Shown: positions 27,695 to 40,396 of the stretch, in pieces
Position numbering within the stretch: position 1 is the first letter of the stretch
Layout: every line of letters starts with the position of its first letter
Assembly (NCBI RefSeq): GCF_008801835.1
Contig: NZ_VZOW01000006.1
Span: 169,121-233,120 of the forward strand
Reading direction: 5' to 3'
Source: Cupriavidus pauculus
GTDB taxonomy: Bacteria > Pseudomonadota > Gammaproteobacteria > Burkholderiales > Burkholderiaceae
DNA length: 64,000 nucleotides
The notes under the pieces: model-generated
What the model was told of the DNA's origin: nothing
Databases searched by the model: none
The model's input: the letters and a program-made list of their open reading frames with translations, nothing else
Made by a program: the position numbers and the translations under genes

Positions 27695-28975
27695 CTAAGC
27701 CGCAACTGCCGAGGTGCCACCGCTTTTTTCGCCACTGGCACGAGCCGGCGGCGCCTTCATGCTCCACGCGATTATAAGCCACAGCATCAGCACCACGGCG
27801 CAGCCCACGAACACCGCGGGGCGGCCTTCGTGCTTGAGCAGCCAGCCGCCGGCCACGCCGCCCAGCGCCAGGCCGAGCGATTGCGTGGTGTTATAGACGC
27901 CCAACGCCGCGCCGCGACTGGACGCGGCATAGCGCGACACCAGCGACGGCTGCATGGCTTCCAGCACGTTGAACGCGACGAAAAACAGCAGCAGGACGAC
28001 GACGATCGGCCACAGCCCATGCACGGTGGCAAACAGCAGCTGGACGGCGGTCATCAGCGCCACCGAGGCCAGCAGCACCGGGCGCACCTTGCCGTGGCGC
28101 TCGGCCGCCATCATGGGCGCCAGCATCAGCACGAACGACACCAGCACCACCGGCAGATAGACCTTCCAATGCTGGTCCAGCGGCATGCCTGCGTCGCGCA
28201 GCATGGCCGGCACCACCATGAACATCGCCACCTGGCTCGAGTGCAACGCCAGCACCCCGACGTTCATGCGGATCAGGTCCGGATTGAGCAGCACGCTGCG
28301 GAACGGCAATTGCACCGGATGCGGCGGCGGCGGTGTCGGCACCAGGAAAATCGTCACGCCGATGGCCACCAGGCCGAGCACCGCCATCAGCCCGAAAATG
28401 CCGGACATGCCGATGCCATGCAGTAGCGGCGACGCAATCACGAGCGACAGCGCGAAAGTCAGCCCGATACTGCCGCCGACCATCGCCATCGCCTTGGTGC
28501 GATGCCGTTCCCGCGTGAGGTCGGCAATGCATGCGGTAATGGCTGCCGAAATGGCGCCCATGCCCTGCATGGCGCGGCCAACCGTGATGCCGGTCAGCGT
28601 GTCGGAGAACGCCGCGACCAGCGCACCGGCGACGAACAGCAGCAGCCCACCCACCATCACCGGCTTGCGCCCGATGCGATCGGACAGCCAGCCCAGCGGA
28701 ATGTGGAGAAACGCCTGCATCAGGCCATAGATACCCATGGCGATGCCCACCCGCTGCGCGTCGTGTCCGTCGGGCAGCGTGCGCGCGAATTCCGCGAACA
28801 CGGGCAGGATCAGGAACAGGCCCAGCATGCGCAGGGCAAAGATGCTGGCCAGCGACAGACTGGCGCGCAGTTCGCCGCGGGTCATGCGGTCGCGCACGGG
28901 TTCCGCGTGGGCGGACGCATGAACGGACCCGTTGGCGGGCGATGGAGGCTGCGAGGAAGGGGGGATCGACGGCAT
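27695..28975 (-). CDS. Major facilitator superfamily exporter
   Basis: Twelve-helix inner-membrane transporter of 426 residues. MFS motif A is seen in GWLSDRIGRKPVMVGG (loop 2-3), with a second-half counterpart in the loop after helix 8. It resembles drug/proton antiporters of the DHA1 group. The start is uncertain: ATG 28975 (used), or ATG 28885 just before the first helix (TRGELRASLSLASIFALRML); the proline/serine-rich stretch between is unlike a membrane protein. It diverges from uvrA. Substrate unknown. Confidence 0.85.
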   Translation of the reverse strand: MPSIPPSSQPPSPANGSVHASAHAEPVRDRMTRGELRASLSLASIFALRMLGLFLILPVFAEFARTLPDGHDAQRVGIAMGIYGLMQAFLHIPLGWLSDRIGRKPVMVGGLLLFVAGALVAAFSDTLTGITVGRAMQGMGAISAAITACIADLTRERHRTKAMAMVGGSIGLTFALSLVIASPLLHGIGMSGIFGLMAVLGLVAIGVTIFLVPTPPPPHPVQLPFRSVLLNPDLIRMNVGVLALHSSQVAMFMVVPAMLRDAGMPLDQHWKVYLPVVLVSFVLMLAPMMAAERHGKVRPVLLASVALMTAVQLLFATVHGLWPIVVVLLLFFVAFNVLEAMQPSLVSRYAASSRGAALGVYNTTQSLGLALGGVAGGWLLKHEGRPAVFVGCAVVLMLWLIIAWSMKAPPARASGEKSGGTSAVAA

Positions 28976-29349
28976 TGCGGTCGTGAGTGGATTCTGGCGC
29001 GTTCGGCCCGGATGCTGGGCAAAGCCCTGCCGCCTGGAAGTTGCCTTGTCAGACCGGGCAGACACACATTCGGCAGAGTCTGCGGTGATGTCCGCAACAC
29101 TGGCGGCATCGCGTTATCTCAAGTCTGCCTGGTGCCGGGCAACCCCGGAAACCGAAGTTCGGTATATTAGCAGGTTTGCTTCTCGCGCCTCCCTGGTCAC
29201 CCGTGAACGCTGCGGGCGGCCGCCAAGGCGCGCAGCGGCAGGCGTGGCGCCCTTCGTGGGCACTCCAGGCGTTGCGTACGGCACTTTTAGGTTGCCGTGG
29301 ACCGCCCTGCATTCGGCAGGCCGCGGGACACCGGGCAAACGAACGGGAT
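28976..29349. other. Intergenic region between divergent MFS gene and uvrA
   Basis: A 374-bp stretch between two divergent start codons. Open frames run through it but look like extensions without family features. A short AT-rich segment near 29155-29175 (GGTATATTAGCAGG) could be the uvrA promoter. I see no convincing LexA box. Confidence 0.5.
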
Positions 29350-32217
<2,868 letters not shown>

Positions 32218-32270
32218 GCGCGCCGCACGCGCGGGCAAGCCGCGCGTTCGACACGCCCTCCGCCATCACA

Positions 32271-33947
32271 TCAGCGCGCTTGCGCCACGCTGCCCAGCTT
32301 GGCGTCCGGCTCGTCCTTCATGCGGCTGCGATTCATCATGCCCGCCTTTTCCAGCACCGGATACGCGGTCGCGCAGAACAGCGAATTGAGCCGTTTCAGC
32401 TCGCTGATCACGTCCAGGTGCAGCGAGCTGGTCTCGATGCTTTCCACCGTCTGCACTGCCACGCGCCGCAGGTGCGAGCGCGCGTACTGGCGCTCCAGAT
32501 CGCGAAAGTTGGCCTTTTCCGCCATCAATTGCTGCGCGCTGCGAATATCGCCGGTCAGGAACACCGACAGGCCCAGGCGCAGATTGGCGACGACGCGGCT
32601 GTGCATCTCGGAGATTTCCTGCATGCCCGCCTCGGAAAACGCCAGGTTGTGCGCGATCTTCTTTTCCTTGGCGTCGACGATCACGCGCTCGATCAGGTCG
32701 CCCGCATGTTCAAGGTTGATGGTCAGCGAGATGATTTCGGTCCAGCGCTGGCCGTCCTGCTCGTCGAGCGCCTCTGTGCTGATCTGCGTGAGGTAGAGCT
32801 TGATGGCGGTGTAGAGGTCGTCCACCTCGTTGTCGATGCGGCACGTGGCGTTGGCCAGCTTGACATCGTTGGTGCGCAGCACGCGCAGCATGTTGTCGAG
32901 CATCTGTTCGACACGATCGCCGATGCGCAGCACTTCGCGCGCGGCGTTCGACAGGGCCAGCGTCGGCGTGGACAGCGCGGCGGCATCGAGATGGCGCGGC
33001 GTGACCTGGCTGTCGCCTGTGTTGCGGCCCGGCAAGATCGCCTCGCACAGGCGCGCCAGCGGTGCCGTGGCGCCAATCAGCAGCACCGCGAGCGCCACGT
33101 TGAACAGCAGGTGGAAATTGACGATCAGGCGCTGCGGCTCTCCGCCGATCAGCGCCAGCAGGTCTTCAGCCTGGCTCAGCAGCGGCAAGGCGATCACGCA
33201 TCCCAGCAGTCGCGACAGCAGGTTGCCCAGCGTTACGCGCTTGCCCGGCTGGTTGTTGCCCGACGTGGTCAGCAGCGCGGAAATCCCCGAGCCGAGGTTG
33301 GCGCCCAGCACCAGCGCCAGCGCCACGTGGATCGACACCACGCCGGCCGATGCCAGCGCACCGCAGAACAACACCACGGCCAGACTGGAATAGCAGAGGA
33401 TTGTCAGGAACGCGCCGATCAGCATGTCGAGCGCGGCGTCGCCGGTCAGCGTACCGAACAGCACCTTCACGCCGGCCGCCTGCACCACGGGGCGCGTGGC
33501 GATCGAAATCAGTTCCAGCGCCAGTGTAATCAGGCCCAGCCCGATCAGCACGCGGCCCACGTGTCCGGCCTTGCTGCCCTTCCACGTCAGGTGCAGGATC
33601 ACGCCGACAAAGATCAGCAGCGGCGACAGCCATGACAGATCGAGCGAGAACACCTGCACCATCATGGCGGTGCCGACGTTGGCGCCAAGCATGATGGCGA
33701 GCGCCGGCGCCACGGCGATCAGGCCCTGGCCGACGAATGAACTGACGATGACGGCGGTGGCATTGCTGCTCTGCACGAGCCCCGTCACGCCCAGCCCGGC
33801 GGCAAACGCCGTGAACCGGTTCGATACGCTGACGGAGAGTACGTGGCGCAGGTTAGCGCCGTACACGCGCAGAATGCCGACCTTGACGATATTGGTGCCC
33901 CAGACCAGGAGCGCCACGCCAGACAGAAGATGAAGCAATACGCCCAT
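32271..33947 (-). CDS. Na/Pi-cotransporter II-family protein with PhoU domain
   Basis: Inner-membrane protein of 558 residues. The N-terminal part (1 to about 320) has two inverted repeats with the family QSSNAT motif (GLVQSSNATAVIVSSF) and GANLGSGISALLTTSGNNQP as its counterpart. A PhoU-like helical domain covers about residues 345-540. Family members take up phosphate with sodium; bacterial PhoU fusions may be regulatory. Convergent with uvrA, with no neighbour in the pho regulon. Confidence 0.9.
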   Translation of the reverse strand: MGVLLHLLSGVALLVWGTNIVKVGILRVYGANLRHVLSVSVSNRFTAFAAGLGVTGLVQSSNATAVIVSSFVGQGLIAVAPALAIMLGANVGTAMMVQVFSLDLSWLSPLLIFVGVILHLTWKGSKAGHVGRVLIGLGLITLALELISIATRPVVQAAGVKVLFGTLTGDAALDMLIGAFLTILCYSSLAVVLFCGALASAGVVSIHVALALVLGANLGSGISALLTTSGNNQPGKRVTLGNLLSRLLGCVIALPLLSQAEDLLALIGGEPQRLIVNFHLLFNVALAVLLIGATAPLARLCEAILPGRNTGDSQVTPRHLDAAALSTPTLALSNAAREVLRIGDRVEQMLDNMLRVLRTNDVKLANATCRIDNEVDDLYTAIKLYLTQISTEALDEQDGQRWTEIISLTINLEHAGDLIERVIVDAKEKKIAHNLAFSEAGMQEISEMHSRVVANLRLGLSVFLTGDIRSAQQLMAEKANFRDLERQYARSHLRRVAVQTVESIETSSLHLDVISELKRLNSLFCATAYPVLEKAGMMNRSRMKDEPDAKLGSVAQAR

Positions 33948-34075
33948 TGTGCGTCCCTTTGTGACCGGTGCCGGCAGGGCAGGCGCGAGGCGTGCAGCCC
34001 GGTCATCGCGTTGTTATCAAGCGGGCATTATGCGCCCCCCTGTCACACCGGGCAAACGGACGCAAACGGGCGCAA

Positions 34076-34648
34076 TCAGTGACCGCCGAAATTACAGACG
34101 GTGAACAGCGGCAGCCCGCTGGCGTGCAGCAGCCGCGAGCCGCCCAGCTCGGGCAGATCGACAATCGCGGCGCCCTCCACCACCGTGGCGCCCAGGCGCT
34201 CCAGCAGCTTGCGGCCTGCCATCATTGTGCCGCCGGTGGCGATCAGGTCGTCGATCAGCAGCACGCGGTCGCCGGGCTTGCAGGCGTCGGCGTGGATCTC
34301 GACGGTAGCGCTGCCGTATTCGAGTTCGTATTCCTCGGCCACGGTCTGGAATGGCAGCTTGCCCTTCTTGCGGATCGGCACGAAGCCGAGGTTCAGTTCG
34401 TACGCGATGATCGAACCCAGGATGAAACCGCGCGCGTCGATGCCGGCCACCAGATCGAGTTGCTGGTCCATGTAGCGATGCACGAACACGTCGATCAGCA
34501 CGCGCAGCGTCTTGGGGTTCTGAAGCAACGGCGTGATGTCGCGGAACTGCACACCCGGCTGCGGCCAGTCCGGCACCGTACGGATGCGGTCACGCAGGTA
34601 GCCGGTGACATCGCCGAGCTCGGGGGACTGGATAATGGAATCTGCCAT
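34076..34648 (-). CDS. apt: Adenine phosphoribosyltransferase
   Basis: Purine salvage enzyme joining adenine and PRPP to AMP. The 190-residue protein has the PRPP-binding motif [18 protein letters not shown] (residues near 128-145) and the N-terminal [15 protein letters not shown] typical of Apt. It lies 128 bp from the Na/Pi gene and diverges from the DJ-1/PfpI gene. Confidence 0.96.
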   Translation of the reverse strand: MADSIIQSPELGDVTGYLRDRIRTVPDWPQPGVQFRDITPLLQNPKTLRVLIDVFVHRYMDQQLDLVAGIDARGFILGSIIAYELNLGFVPIRKKGKLPFQTVAEEYELEYGSATVEIHADACKPGDRVLLIDDLIATGGTMMAGRKLLERLGATVVEGAAIVDLPELGGSRLLHASGLPLFTVCNFGGH

Positions 34649-34777
34649 GGGGGAATCTGTCGAAGAAAAAGTCGTGCCTGATGCGGTAACGGGTTACCAC
34701 CCGCGCGCCGCGTCAGCGCCGCACAATGGTCTGGCTGCGGGCCACGCCCGCAACCCGTAACCATACAGGAGACCGCA

Positions 34778-35356
34778 ATGGCAAAGAAGATTCTCATGCT
34801 GGTTGGCGATTTCGCCGAGGACTACGAAACCATGGTGCCGTTCCAGGCGCTGCAGATGGTGGGCCACACGGTCCACGCGGTCTGCCCCGACAAAAAGGCT
34901 GGCGACCATTGCGCCACGGCGATCCACGATTTCGAAGGCGACCAGACCTACACCGAGAAACGCGGCCACAACTTCACGCTGAACGCCACGTTTGCCGACA
35001 TCGACCCGGCCAGCTACGACGCGTTGGTCATCCCGGGCGGCCGCGCGCCGGAATACCTGCGCCTGAACGACCGCGTGATCGAGATCGTGCGTCACTTCGC
35101 GAAGGCCAACAAGCCGATCGCCGCGGTGTGTCACGGCGCCCAGCTGCTGGCCGCCGCCGACGTGCTCGAAGGCCGCACCTGTTCGGCCTATCCCGCCTGT
35201 GCGCCCGAAGTGCGGCTGGCCGGCGGCAAGTACGCCGACATTCCGGTGGACCAGGCCTACACGGACGGCAATCTGGTATCCGCGCCGGCGTGGCCCGCGC
35301 ATCCCGCTTGGCTGGCGCAATTTCTTGCCGTGCTGGGAACGCGGATCGTAGAGTAG
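34778..35356 (+). CDS. DJ-1/PfpI-family protein
   Basis: Class I glutamine-amidotransferase-like fold, 192 residues. The nucleophile elbow [10 protein letters not shown] places Cys118 as the reactive cysteine, and the supporting GGRAPEYLR motif lies at about 87-95. Members include glyoxalase III, deglycases and chaperones; this one most resembles the PfpI protease-like group of proteobacteria. A 41-bp gap separates it from the ribbon-helix-helix gene. Confidence 0.9.
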   Translation: MAKKILMLVGDFAEDYETMVPFQALQMVGHTVHAVCPDKKAGDHCATAIHDFEGDQTYTEKRGHNFTLNATFADIDPASYDALVIPGGRAPEYLRLNDRVIEIVRHFAKANKPIAAVCHGAQLLAAADVLEGRTCSAYPACAPEVRLAGGKYADIPVDQAYTDGNLVSAPAWPAHPAWLAQFLAVLGTRIVE

Positions 35357-35397
35357 AGGCTTCCGATCGCGGCCGGCCGCGACGCACGGGAGTTTCC

Positions 35398-35820
35398 ATG
35401 TGTGAAATCTTTATCCGGGCCAATCCCGAGTCCTACCAGACGCAGTCGCGCTCGCTGCGGCTGCACGGCGTGGCGACCAGCATCCGGCTGGAAACGCTGT
35501 TCTGGGAAGTGCTCGAGGAACTGGCCCAGCGCGACGGCATGAGCGTCAACCAGTTGCTGACGCGCCTGCATGACGAACTGGCCGAACATCGCGGTGAAGC
35601 GTCGCTGTCGGCCAACTTCGCATCGTTCCTTCGTGTGTGCTGCATGCGCTATTTGCTGCTGCAGAACGAGGGGCGCATCCCGTCAGATACGGGCGTGCCG
35701 ATCCGGTCACTCGATGCGCGCGCGGTGCTCGACAGCCTACCGCCGTCGTGGGTCGACGGCGCGAGCCCGCGGCGCAAGATCCCATCTGAACGATCTGCCC
35801 GGCAAACTCGCAACGCCTGA
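35398..35820 (+). CDS. Ribbon-helix-helix domain protein
   Basis: A 140-residue protein with a ribbon-helix-helix fold (SRSLRLHGVATSIRLETLFW, then EVLEELAQRDGMSVNQLLTRL) in residues about 18-60. Such RHH_4-type proteins are thought to bind DNA, but targets are unknown. The C-terminal half has FLRVCCMRYLLLQNEGR and a polar tail. The start at ATG 35398 with GGGAG upstream is preferred; the frame extends to 34726 through the DJ-1 gene. Confidence 0.75.
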   Translation: MCEIFIRANPESYQTQSRSLRLHGVATSIRLETLFWEVLEELAQRDGMSVNQLLTRLHDELAEHRGEASLSANFASFLRVCCMRYLLLQNEGRIPSDTGVPIRSLDARAVLDSLPPSWVDGASPRRKIPSERSARQTRNA

Positions 35821-35913
35821 TCCGGACGTCGCAGTGGATCGCATCGGCGCCGCAGGTCCGGCGCGCTTGGCCGGGGTTCACGTATTCAGGTCGCGTGTTT
35901 TGGCCCGCCCGGT

Positions 35914-37890
35914 TCAGCCGATCAGCCGCTGTTCGGCCGACTCGAGCGCTTCCGGCGTGCCCCGCATGACGACGATATCGCCCGGTTCCAGCACCGTTTC
36001 CGGCTGCGGATCGAAGGCCGGAATGCCCCGGCGGCGCACAGCCGTCACCTCGACGCCAATCCGCTCCAGCGCCAGCGCGCCAAGCCGCCGCCCCACCGCG
36101 GTGTGCTCGGCCCCCAGCGATACCGCGTGCAGGCGCACCGATTCGCGCTCGATCATGTCTTCCTCGTCGTCGCGCCCGTGGAAGTAGCCGCGCAACAGGC
36201 TGTAGCGCGCATCGCGCGCCTGCTGGACGCCGCGCACCACGCGCCGCATCGGCACACCGAGCAATACCAGCGCATGCGACGCCAGCATCAGGCTGCCTTC
36301 GATAATTTCGGGCACAACTTCGGTTGCGCCGGCCTTCTGCAACGCGTCGAGCTCGGAATCGTCCACCGTGCGCACGATCACGGGCATCGCCGGCTCCAGT
36401 TCCTGTACGTGATGAAGCACTTTTATCGCCGACGGCGTGTTGGCATATGTGATCACGACCAGCGCGGCGCGATGGATGCCTGCGGCGATCAGCGATTCTC
36501 GGCGGCCGGCGTCGCCATACACGACCGTGTCGCCCGCGGCGGCGGCGTCGCGCACGCGATCCGGGTCGAGATCGAGCGCGACATAGGTGATGCCTTCGCG
36601 CTCGAGCATATGCGCCAGGTTCTGCCCGCAGCGGCCGTAGCCGCAGATAATCGCGTGCTTTTCGGTCTGCAGGCTCTGGGCCGCGATGCGCGTCATGTTC
36701 AGTGACTGCATCAGCCATTCGTTGGCGGCAAAGCGCAGCACGATGGCATCGCTGTATTGGATCAGGAACGGCGCGGCCAGCATCGACAACAGCATCGACG
36801 CCAGGATCACCTGGATCAGCACCGGATCGACCAGCCCCATGCCATCGATCTGGTTCAGCAGCACGAAGCCGAATTCGCCCGCCTGCGCCAATCCGAGGCC
36901 GGTGCGGATCGCCACGCCCTGGCGCGAGCCGAACAGTCGCGCCAGCCCCGCGATCATCAGCAGCTTGAACAGGATCGGCAGCACCAGCAGGCCCAGCACG
37001 AGCCAGATGTGATCGACCACCACGCGGATATTGAGCAACATGCCGATGGTGACGAAGAACAGCCCCAGCAGCACGTCGCGGAACGGCTTGATGTCCTCTT
37101 CCACCTGATGGCGGTAAGGCGTTTCCGAAATCAGCATGCCGGCCATGAACGCGCCCAGCGCCATCGACAGCCCCAGCCGCTCGGTCAGCGCGGCCATGCC
37201 CAGCGTCACCAGCAGCAGGTTCAGCATGAACAGCTCTTGCGAGCGGCGCGCGGCCACGACATGGAACCAGCGGCTCATCAGGCGCTGGCCGAGGAAGAAA
37301 ATGACGCCGAGCGCCACCACGATCTTGATCGTGGCGAGCCCCAGCGCATAGGCGAGGTCGCCCGGATCGCGCGAAAGTGCCGGGATGATGATCAGCAACG
37401 GCACCACCGCCAGATCCTGGAACAGCAGCACGCTGATGATATTGCGGCCGTGTTCGCTTTCCAGTTCAACGCGCTCGGACAGCATTTTCACGACGATCGC
37501 CGTGGACGACATCGCCAGCGCGCCGCCCAGCGCCACTGAAGCCTGCCAGGACAGAGGAAACAGCCAGTTGAACATCCAGCTGGCCGGGATCACCGCCAGC
37601 ATCGACAGCGCGACCTGCGACGCGCCTAGCCCGAACACCAGGCGCTTCATGGCGCGCAGCTTGGTCAGGCTGAATTCGAGCCCGATCGAGAACATCAGGA
37701 AAACCACGCCGAATTCCGCCAGGTACTTGGTCTGCCCGGAGTCGCTGGCCAGGCCCAGCGCGTGAGGGCCGATCAGAATGCCCACCGCCAGATATCCGAG
37801 CATCGGCGGCAGTTGCAGCATGCGGAAGGCCACCACGCCGAAAACGGCGGCGGCCAGCAGCACAAGGGTCAGTTCCAGCGGAGAATGCAT
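35914..37890 (-). CDS. KefB/YbaL-like monovalent cation:proton antiporter
   Basis: CPA2-family transporter of 658 residues. The N-terminal 12-13 membrane helices (1 to about 385) precede a TrkA-N Rossmann domain (HAIICGYGRCGQNLAHML, about 410-530) and a TrkA-C domain (about 570-650, ending VVMRGTPEALESAEQRL). This is the layout of glutathione-gated K+ efflux systems. ATG 37890 (MHSPLELTLVLLAAAVFG) is preferred to the frame start at 37977. It diverges from kdsD, as in many Burkholderiaceae. Confidence 0.92.
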   Translation of the reverse strand: MHSPLELTLVLLAAAVFGVVAFRMLQLPPMLGYLAVGILIGPHALGLASDSGQTKYLAEFGVVFLMFSIGLEFSLTKLRAMKRLVFGLGASQVALSMLAVIPASWMFNWLFPLSWQASVALGGALAMSSTAIVVKMLSERVELESEHGRNIISVLLFQDLAVVPLLIIIPALSRDPGDLAYALGLATIKIVVALGVIFFLGQRLMSRWFHVVAARRSQELFMLNLLLVTLGMAALTERLGLSMALGAFMAGMLISETPYRHQVEEDIKPFRDVLLGLFFVTIGMLLNIRVVVDHIWLVLGLLVLPILFKLLMIAGLARLFGSRQGVAIRTGLGLAQAGEFGFVLLNQIDGMGLVDPVLIQVILASMLLSMLAAPFLIQYSDAIVLRFAANEWLMQSLNMTRIAAQSLQTEKHAIICGYGRCGQNLAHMLEREGITYVALDLDPDRVRDAAAAGDTVVYGDAGRRESLIAAGIHRAALVVITYANTPSAIKVLHHVQELEPAMPVIVRTVDDSELDALQKAGATEVVPEIIEGSLMLASHALVLLGVPMRRVVRGVQQARDARYSLLRGYFHGRDDEEDMIERESVRLHAVSLGAEHTAVGRRLGALALERIGVEVTAVRRRGIPAFDPQPETVLEPGDIVVMRGTPEALESAEQRLIG

Positions 37891-38050
37891 TCGGCGGGTT
37901 CGGCAGCTTTGAAAGAACCAGCCGGGCACGCGCGCCGAGCCGGCATCTGCGCCCCGCCGGCAAAAGACGGCAAGCACGGCGGTCGTCGCGGTCCGCGCGT
38001 CGGATTGCCGCGGTCAGACGCCATCGCATTCGTTGGTATACTCCAGCGCC

Positions 38051-39034
38051 ATGATAGCCAATTTCGATGCGGATCGAGCACTCCGGCTCGCCCGCCACAC
38101 TCTTCAGATCGAGGCCGACGCGGTTTCCGCGCTGGCCGGACGCCTGACGCCTGCATTTACCAAAGCCGTCGAGTTGATCCTTGCCTGCACCGGCCGCGTG
38201 GTTGTTTCGGGTATCGGCAAATCGGGCCATATCGGCCGCAAGGTGGCGGCCACGCTTGCATCCACTGGCACGCCCTCGTTCTTCGTGCATCCGGCCGAGG
38301 CCAGCCACGGCGACCTCGGCATGATCACGCGTGACGACGTGCTGATCGCGTTCTCGAATTCCGGCGAAACCGCCGAGCTGCTGTCGATCATCCCGATCGT
38401 CAAGCGTATCGGCGCGGGGCTGATCTCGATTACCGGCAATCCGGCTTCGAATCTGGCCAAGCTGTCCGACGCTCACCTGGACGGCGCCGTGGCCCAGGAG
38501 GCATGTCCGCTGAATCTGGCGCCGACGGCCAGCACCACGGCCGCCCTGGCGCTGGGCGACGCGCTCGCGGTGGCGGTGCTCGACGCACGCGGCTTTGGCG
38601 AGGAAGACTTCGCGCGCTCGCACCCGGGCGGCGCGCTGGGCCGTAAGCTGCTGACCCATGTCCGCGACGTCATGCGTAGCGGCAACGCCGTGCCGGAAGT
38701 GCGAGAAAGCACGCCGCTGGCGCAGGCGCTGATGGAAATCACGCGCAAGGGCATGGCCATGACCGCCGTGGTGGATCCGGACGGCCGCGCCGTGGGCGTC
38801 TTCACCGACGGCGACCTGCGCCGCCTGCTGGAAACTTCGTGCGACTGGAAGACCGTGCCGATCGGCGAGGTCATGCATCGCAATCCGCGCACAGTGCATC
38901 AGGACCAGCTCGCCGTGGAAGCCGTACAGATCATGGAAACGAATCGCATCAACCAGCTGCTGGTCGTCGATGGCGACGGCCGCCTGGTGGGCGCGCTTCA
39001 TATTCATGACCTGACGCGCGCAAAGGTCATCTAG
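38051..39034 (+). CDS. kdsD: Arabinose-5-phosphate isomerase
   Basis: Interconverts ribulose-5-phosphate and arabinose-5-phosphate, the first committed step to Kdo of lipopolysaccharide. The 327 residues hold a SIS domain (about 40-185, VVVSGIGKSGHIGRKVAATL, STGTPSFFVHPAEASHGDLG) and two CBS domains (about 205-325). ATG 38051 follows a TATACT-like -10 box by only 10 bp, so the leader is very short; the frame also opens at 38033. Next to it is lptC, without kdsC between. Confidence 0.95.
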   Translation: MIANFDADRALRLARHTLQIEADAVSALAGRLTPAFTKAVELILACTGRVVVSGIGKSGHIGRKVAATLASTGTPSFFVHPAEASHGDLGMITRDDVLIAFSNSGETAELLSIIPIVKRIGAGLISITGNPASNLAKLSDAHLDGAVAQEACPLNLAPTASTTAALALGDALAVAVLDARGFGEEDFARSHPGGALGRKLLTHVRDVMRSGNAVPEVRESTPLAQALMEITRKGMAMTAVVDPDGRAVGVFTDGDLRRLLETSCDWKTVPIGEVMHRNPRTVHQDQLAVEAVQIMETNRINQLLVVDGDGRLVGALHIHDLTRAKVI

Positions 39035-39037
39035 GCA

Positions 39038-39664
39038 ATGCAGGACTTCCTGTCCCGACTCACCGGCATGATCCTGCGGCTGTTGCCGCTGTTGCTGATG
39101 GCCATCGTCGCGGGCGCCACGTTCTGGTTGGTACAGCTGAATTCGCCACGCGAGGATGTCGAGCAGTCGCGCATCAAGCGCCACGAGCCCGACTACTGGA
39201 TGGAAAACTTCTCCGCGACCGAACTGGCCGTGGACGGTTCCACCAAGATACGCTTCACGGGCGTGAAGATGATCCATTACGAGGACGACCAGACCTACGA
39301 CGTCACCACACCGGCCATGCGTGCGTACCAGCCCGATCGCCCGCCGGTCACGGCCAATGCAAAGCGCGGCGTCATGAACGCCGAAGGGTCCATCATCGAC
39401 CTGTACGGCGATGCGTTCATCGTGCGCCAGGCCGGCGTGGATCCGGCCAAGGACCCGCGCATGACCGCCGCGTCGCAATATTTTCAATTGCTGGTCAACG
39501 ACGACATCGTCAAGACCGACAAGGCCGTGCAGTTGACGCGCGGGCCCTCGGTGATGACGGCCAACGGCCTGATCTTCAACAACGTCACCCGCGAAGTACA
39601 ATTGCTGGGTAACGTGCACGGCACCATCATCATGAATTCGCCGGGACGGCCGCCGGCCCAATGA
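39038..39664 (+). CDS. lptC: LPS export protein LptC
   Basis: Bitopic inner-membrane protein of the LptBFGCA bridge that carries lipopolysaccharide to the outer membrane. The 208 residues have one N-terminal membrane segment (residues about 12-32, LLPLLLMAIVAGATFWLV) and a periplasmic beta-jellyroll domain. It begins 3 bp after kdsD ends, and its stop codon overlaps the lptA start. In related genomes kdsC usually lies between these two genes. Confidence 0.9.
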   Translation: MQDFLSRLTGMILRLLPLLLMAIVAGATFWLVQLNSPREDVEQSRIKRHEPDYWMENFSATELAVDGSTKIRFTGVKMIHYEDDQTYDVTTPAMRAYQPDRPPVTANAKRGVMNAEGSIIDLYGDAFIVRQAGVDPAKDPRMTAASQYFQLLVNDDIVKTDKAVQLTRGPSVMTANGLIFNNVTREVQLLGNVHGTIIMNSPGRPPAQ

Positions 39665-40377
39665 TCCGCAGGCGCCGCGCTTCGTCGCCGCAGGGTCGCC
39701 GCCGTCCTTATCTCATCACTCGCCCTAACATGACCCCTCCCTTGACGACATCGTCCTGTCGCCGCATCGCGCCCGCCCTGGTGGCGGCAATCGCCGCCCT
39801 TGGCCTGACGCTGGCCATGCCGGCGTTAGCCGAACGCGCCGACCAGGGCAAGCCGCTGGTGCTCGAAGCCGACAACGCCAGCTACGATGACGTCAAGCAG
39901 ATCTACACGCTCACCGGCAACGTAGTGCTGACCAAGGGCACCATGGTCCTGAAGTCGGACGCCGCGGAGTTGCGCACCGACCCAGAGGGGTATCAGTACG
40001 CGATCGCCACCGCCAAGCCCGGCCGTCAGGCCTATATCCGGCAAAAGCGCGACGGCGTGGACGAATACATCGACGGCTGGGGCGATCGCATCGAATACGA
40101 CGGCAAGTCGGAAATCAACAAGCTGATAGGCCATGCGCGCGCGGCCCGCGTGTCGGGCGTGGGCGCGAAGATCATCGACGAAATCCGCGGCGCCGTGATC
40201 ACGTACGACAGCCGCAACGAGTTCTATACCGCCACGGGCGGCGACAGCAACACCGCGGCCGGCAATTCGTCGGGCCGCGTACGCGCCGTGCTTTCGCCCC
40301 GCTCCGACGCCAGCGCACCCGCCGCGGCCGGCGCGCCGCTGAACCTGAAGCCCTCCGACACGCCAGCCAAGCCCTGA
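39661..40377 (+). CDS. lptA: LPS transport periplasmic protein LptA
   Basis: Periplasmic jellyroll protein that bridges the two membranes. The 238-residue frame starts at the ATG overlapping the lptC stop (ATGA); an internal ATG at 39730 ([17 protein letters not shown]...) would give a cleaner signal peptide ending PALA-ERAD, and may be the real start. The OstA/LptA domain (about residues 60-205) includes [20 protein letters not shown] and repeated beta-strands. C-terminal tail is low-complexity Ala/Pro. Confidence 0.88.
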   Translation: MIRRRRASSPQGRRRPYLITRPNMTPPLTTSSCRRIAPALVAAIAALGLTLAMPALAERADQGKPLVLEADNASYDDVKQIYTLTGNVVLTKGTMVLKSDAAELRTDPEGYQYAIATAKPGRQAYIRQKRDGVDEYIDGWGDRIEYDGKSEINKLIGHARAARVSGVGAKIIDEIRGAVITYDSRNEFYTATGGDSNTAAGNSSGRVRAVLSPRSDASAPAAAGAPLNLKPSDTPAKP

Positions 40378-40396
40378 ACGCCCCAGACAGCCCCAG

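Noticed and set aside
27542..28426. Plus-strand ORF rich in His/Gln/Arg antisense to the MFS gene
   Set aside because: Composition is typical of a shadow frame of a membrane protein gene.
29140..29349. Possible LexA box before uvrA
   Set aside because: No CTG-N10-CAG with adequate match is present.
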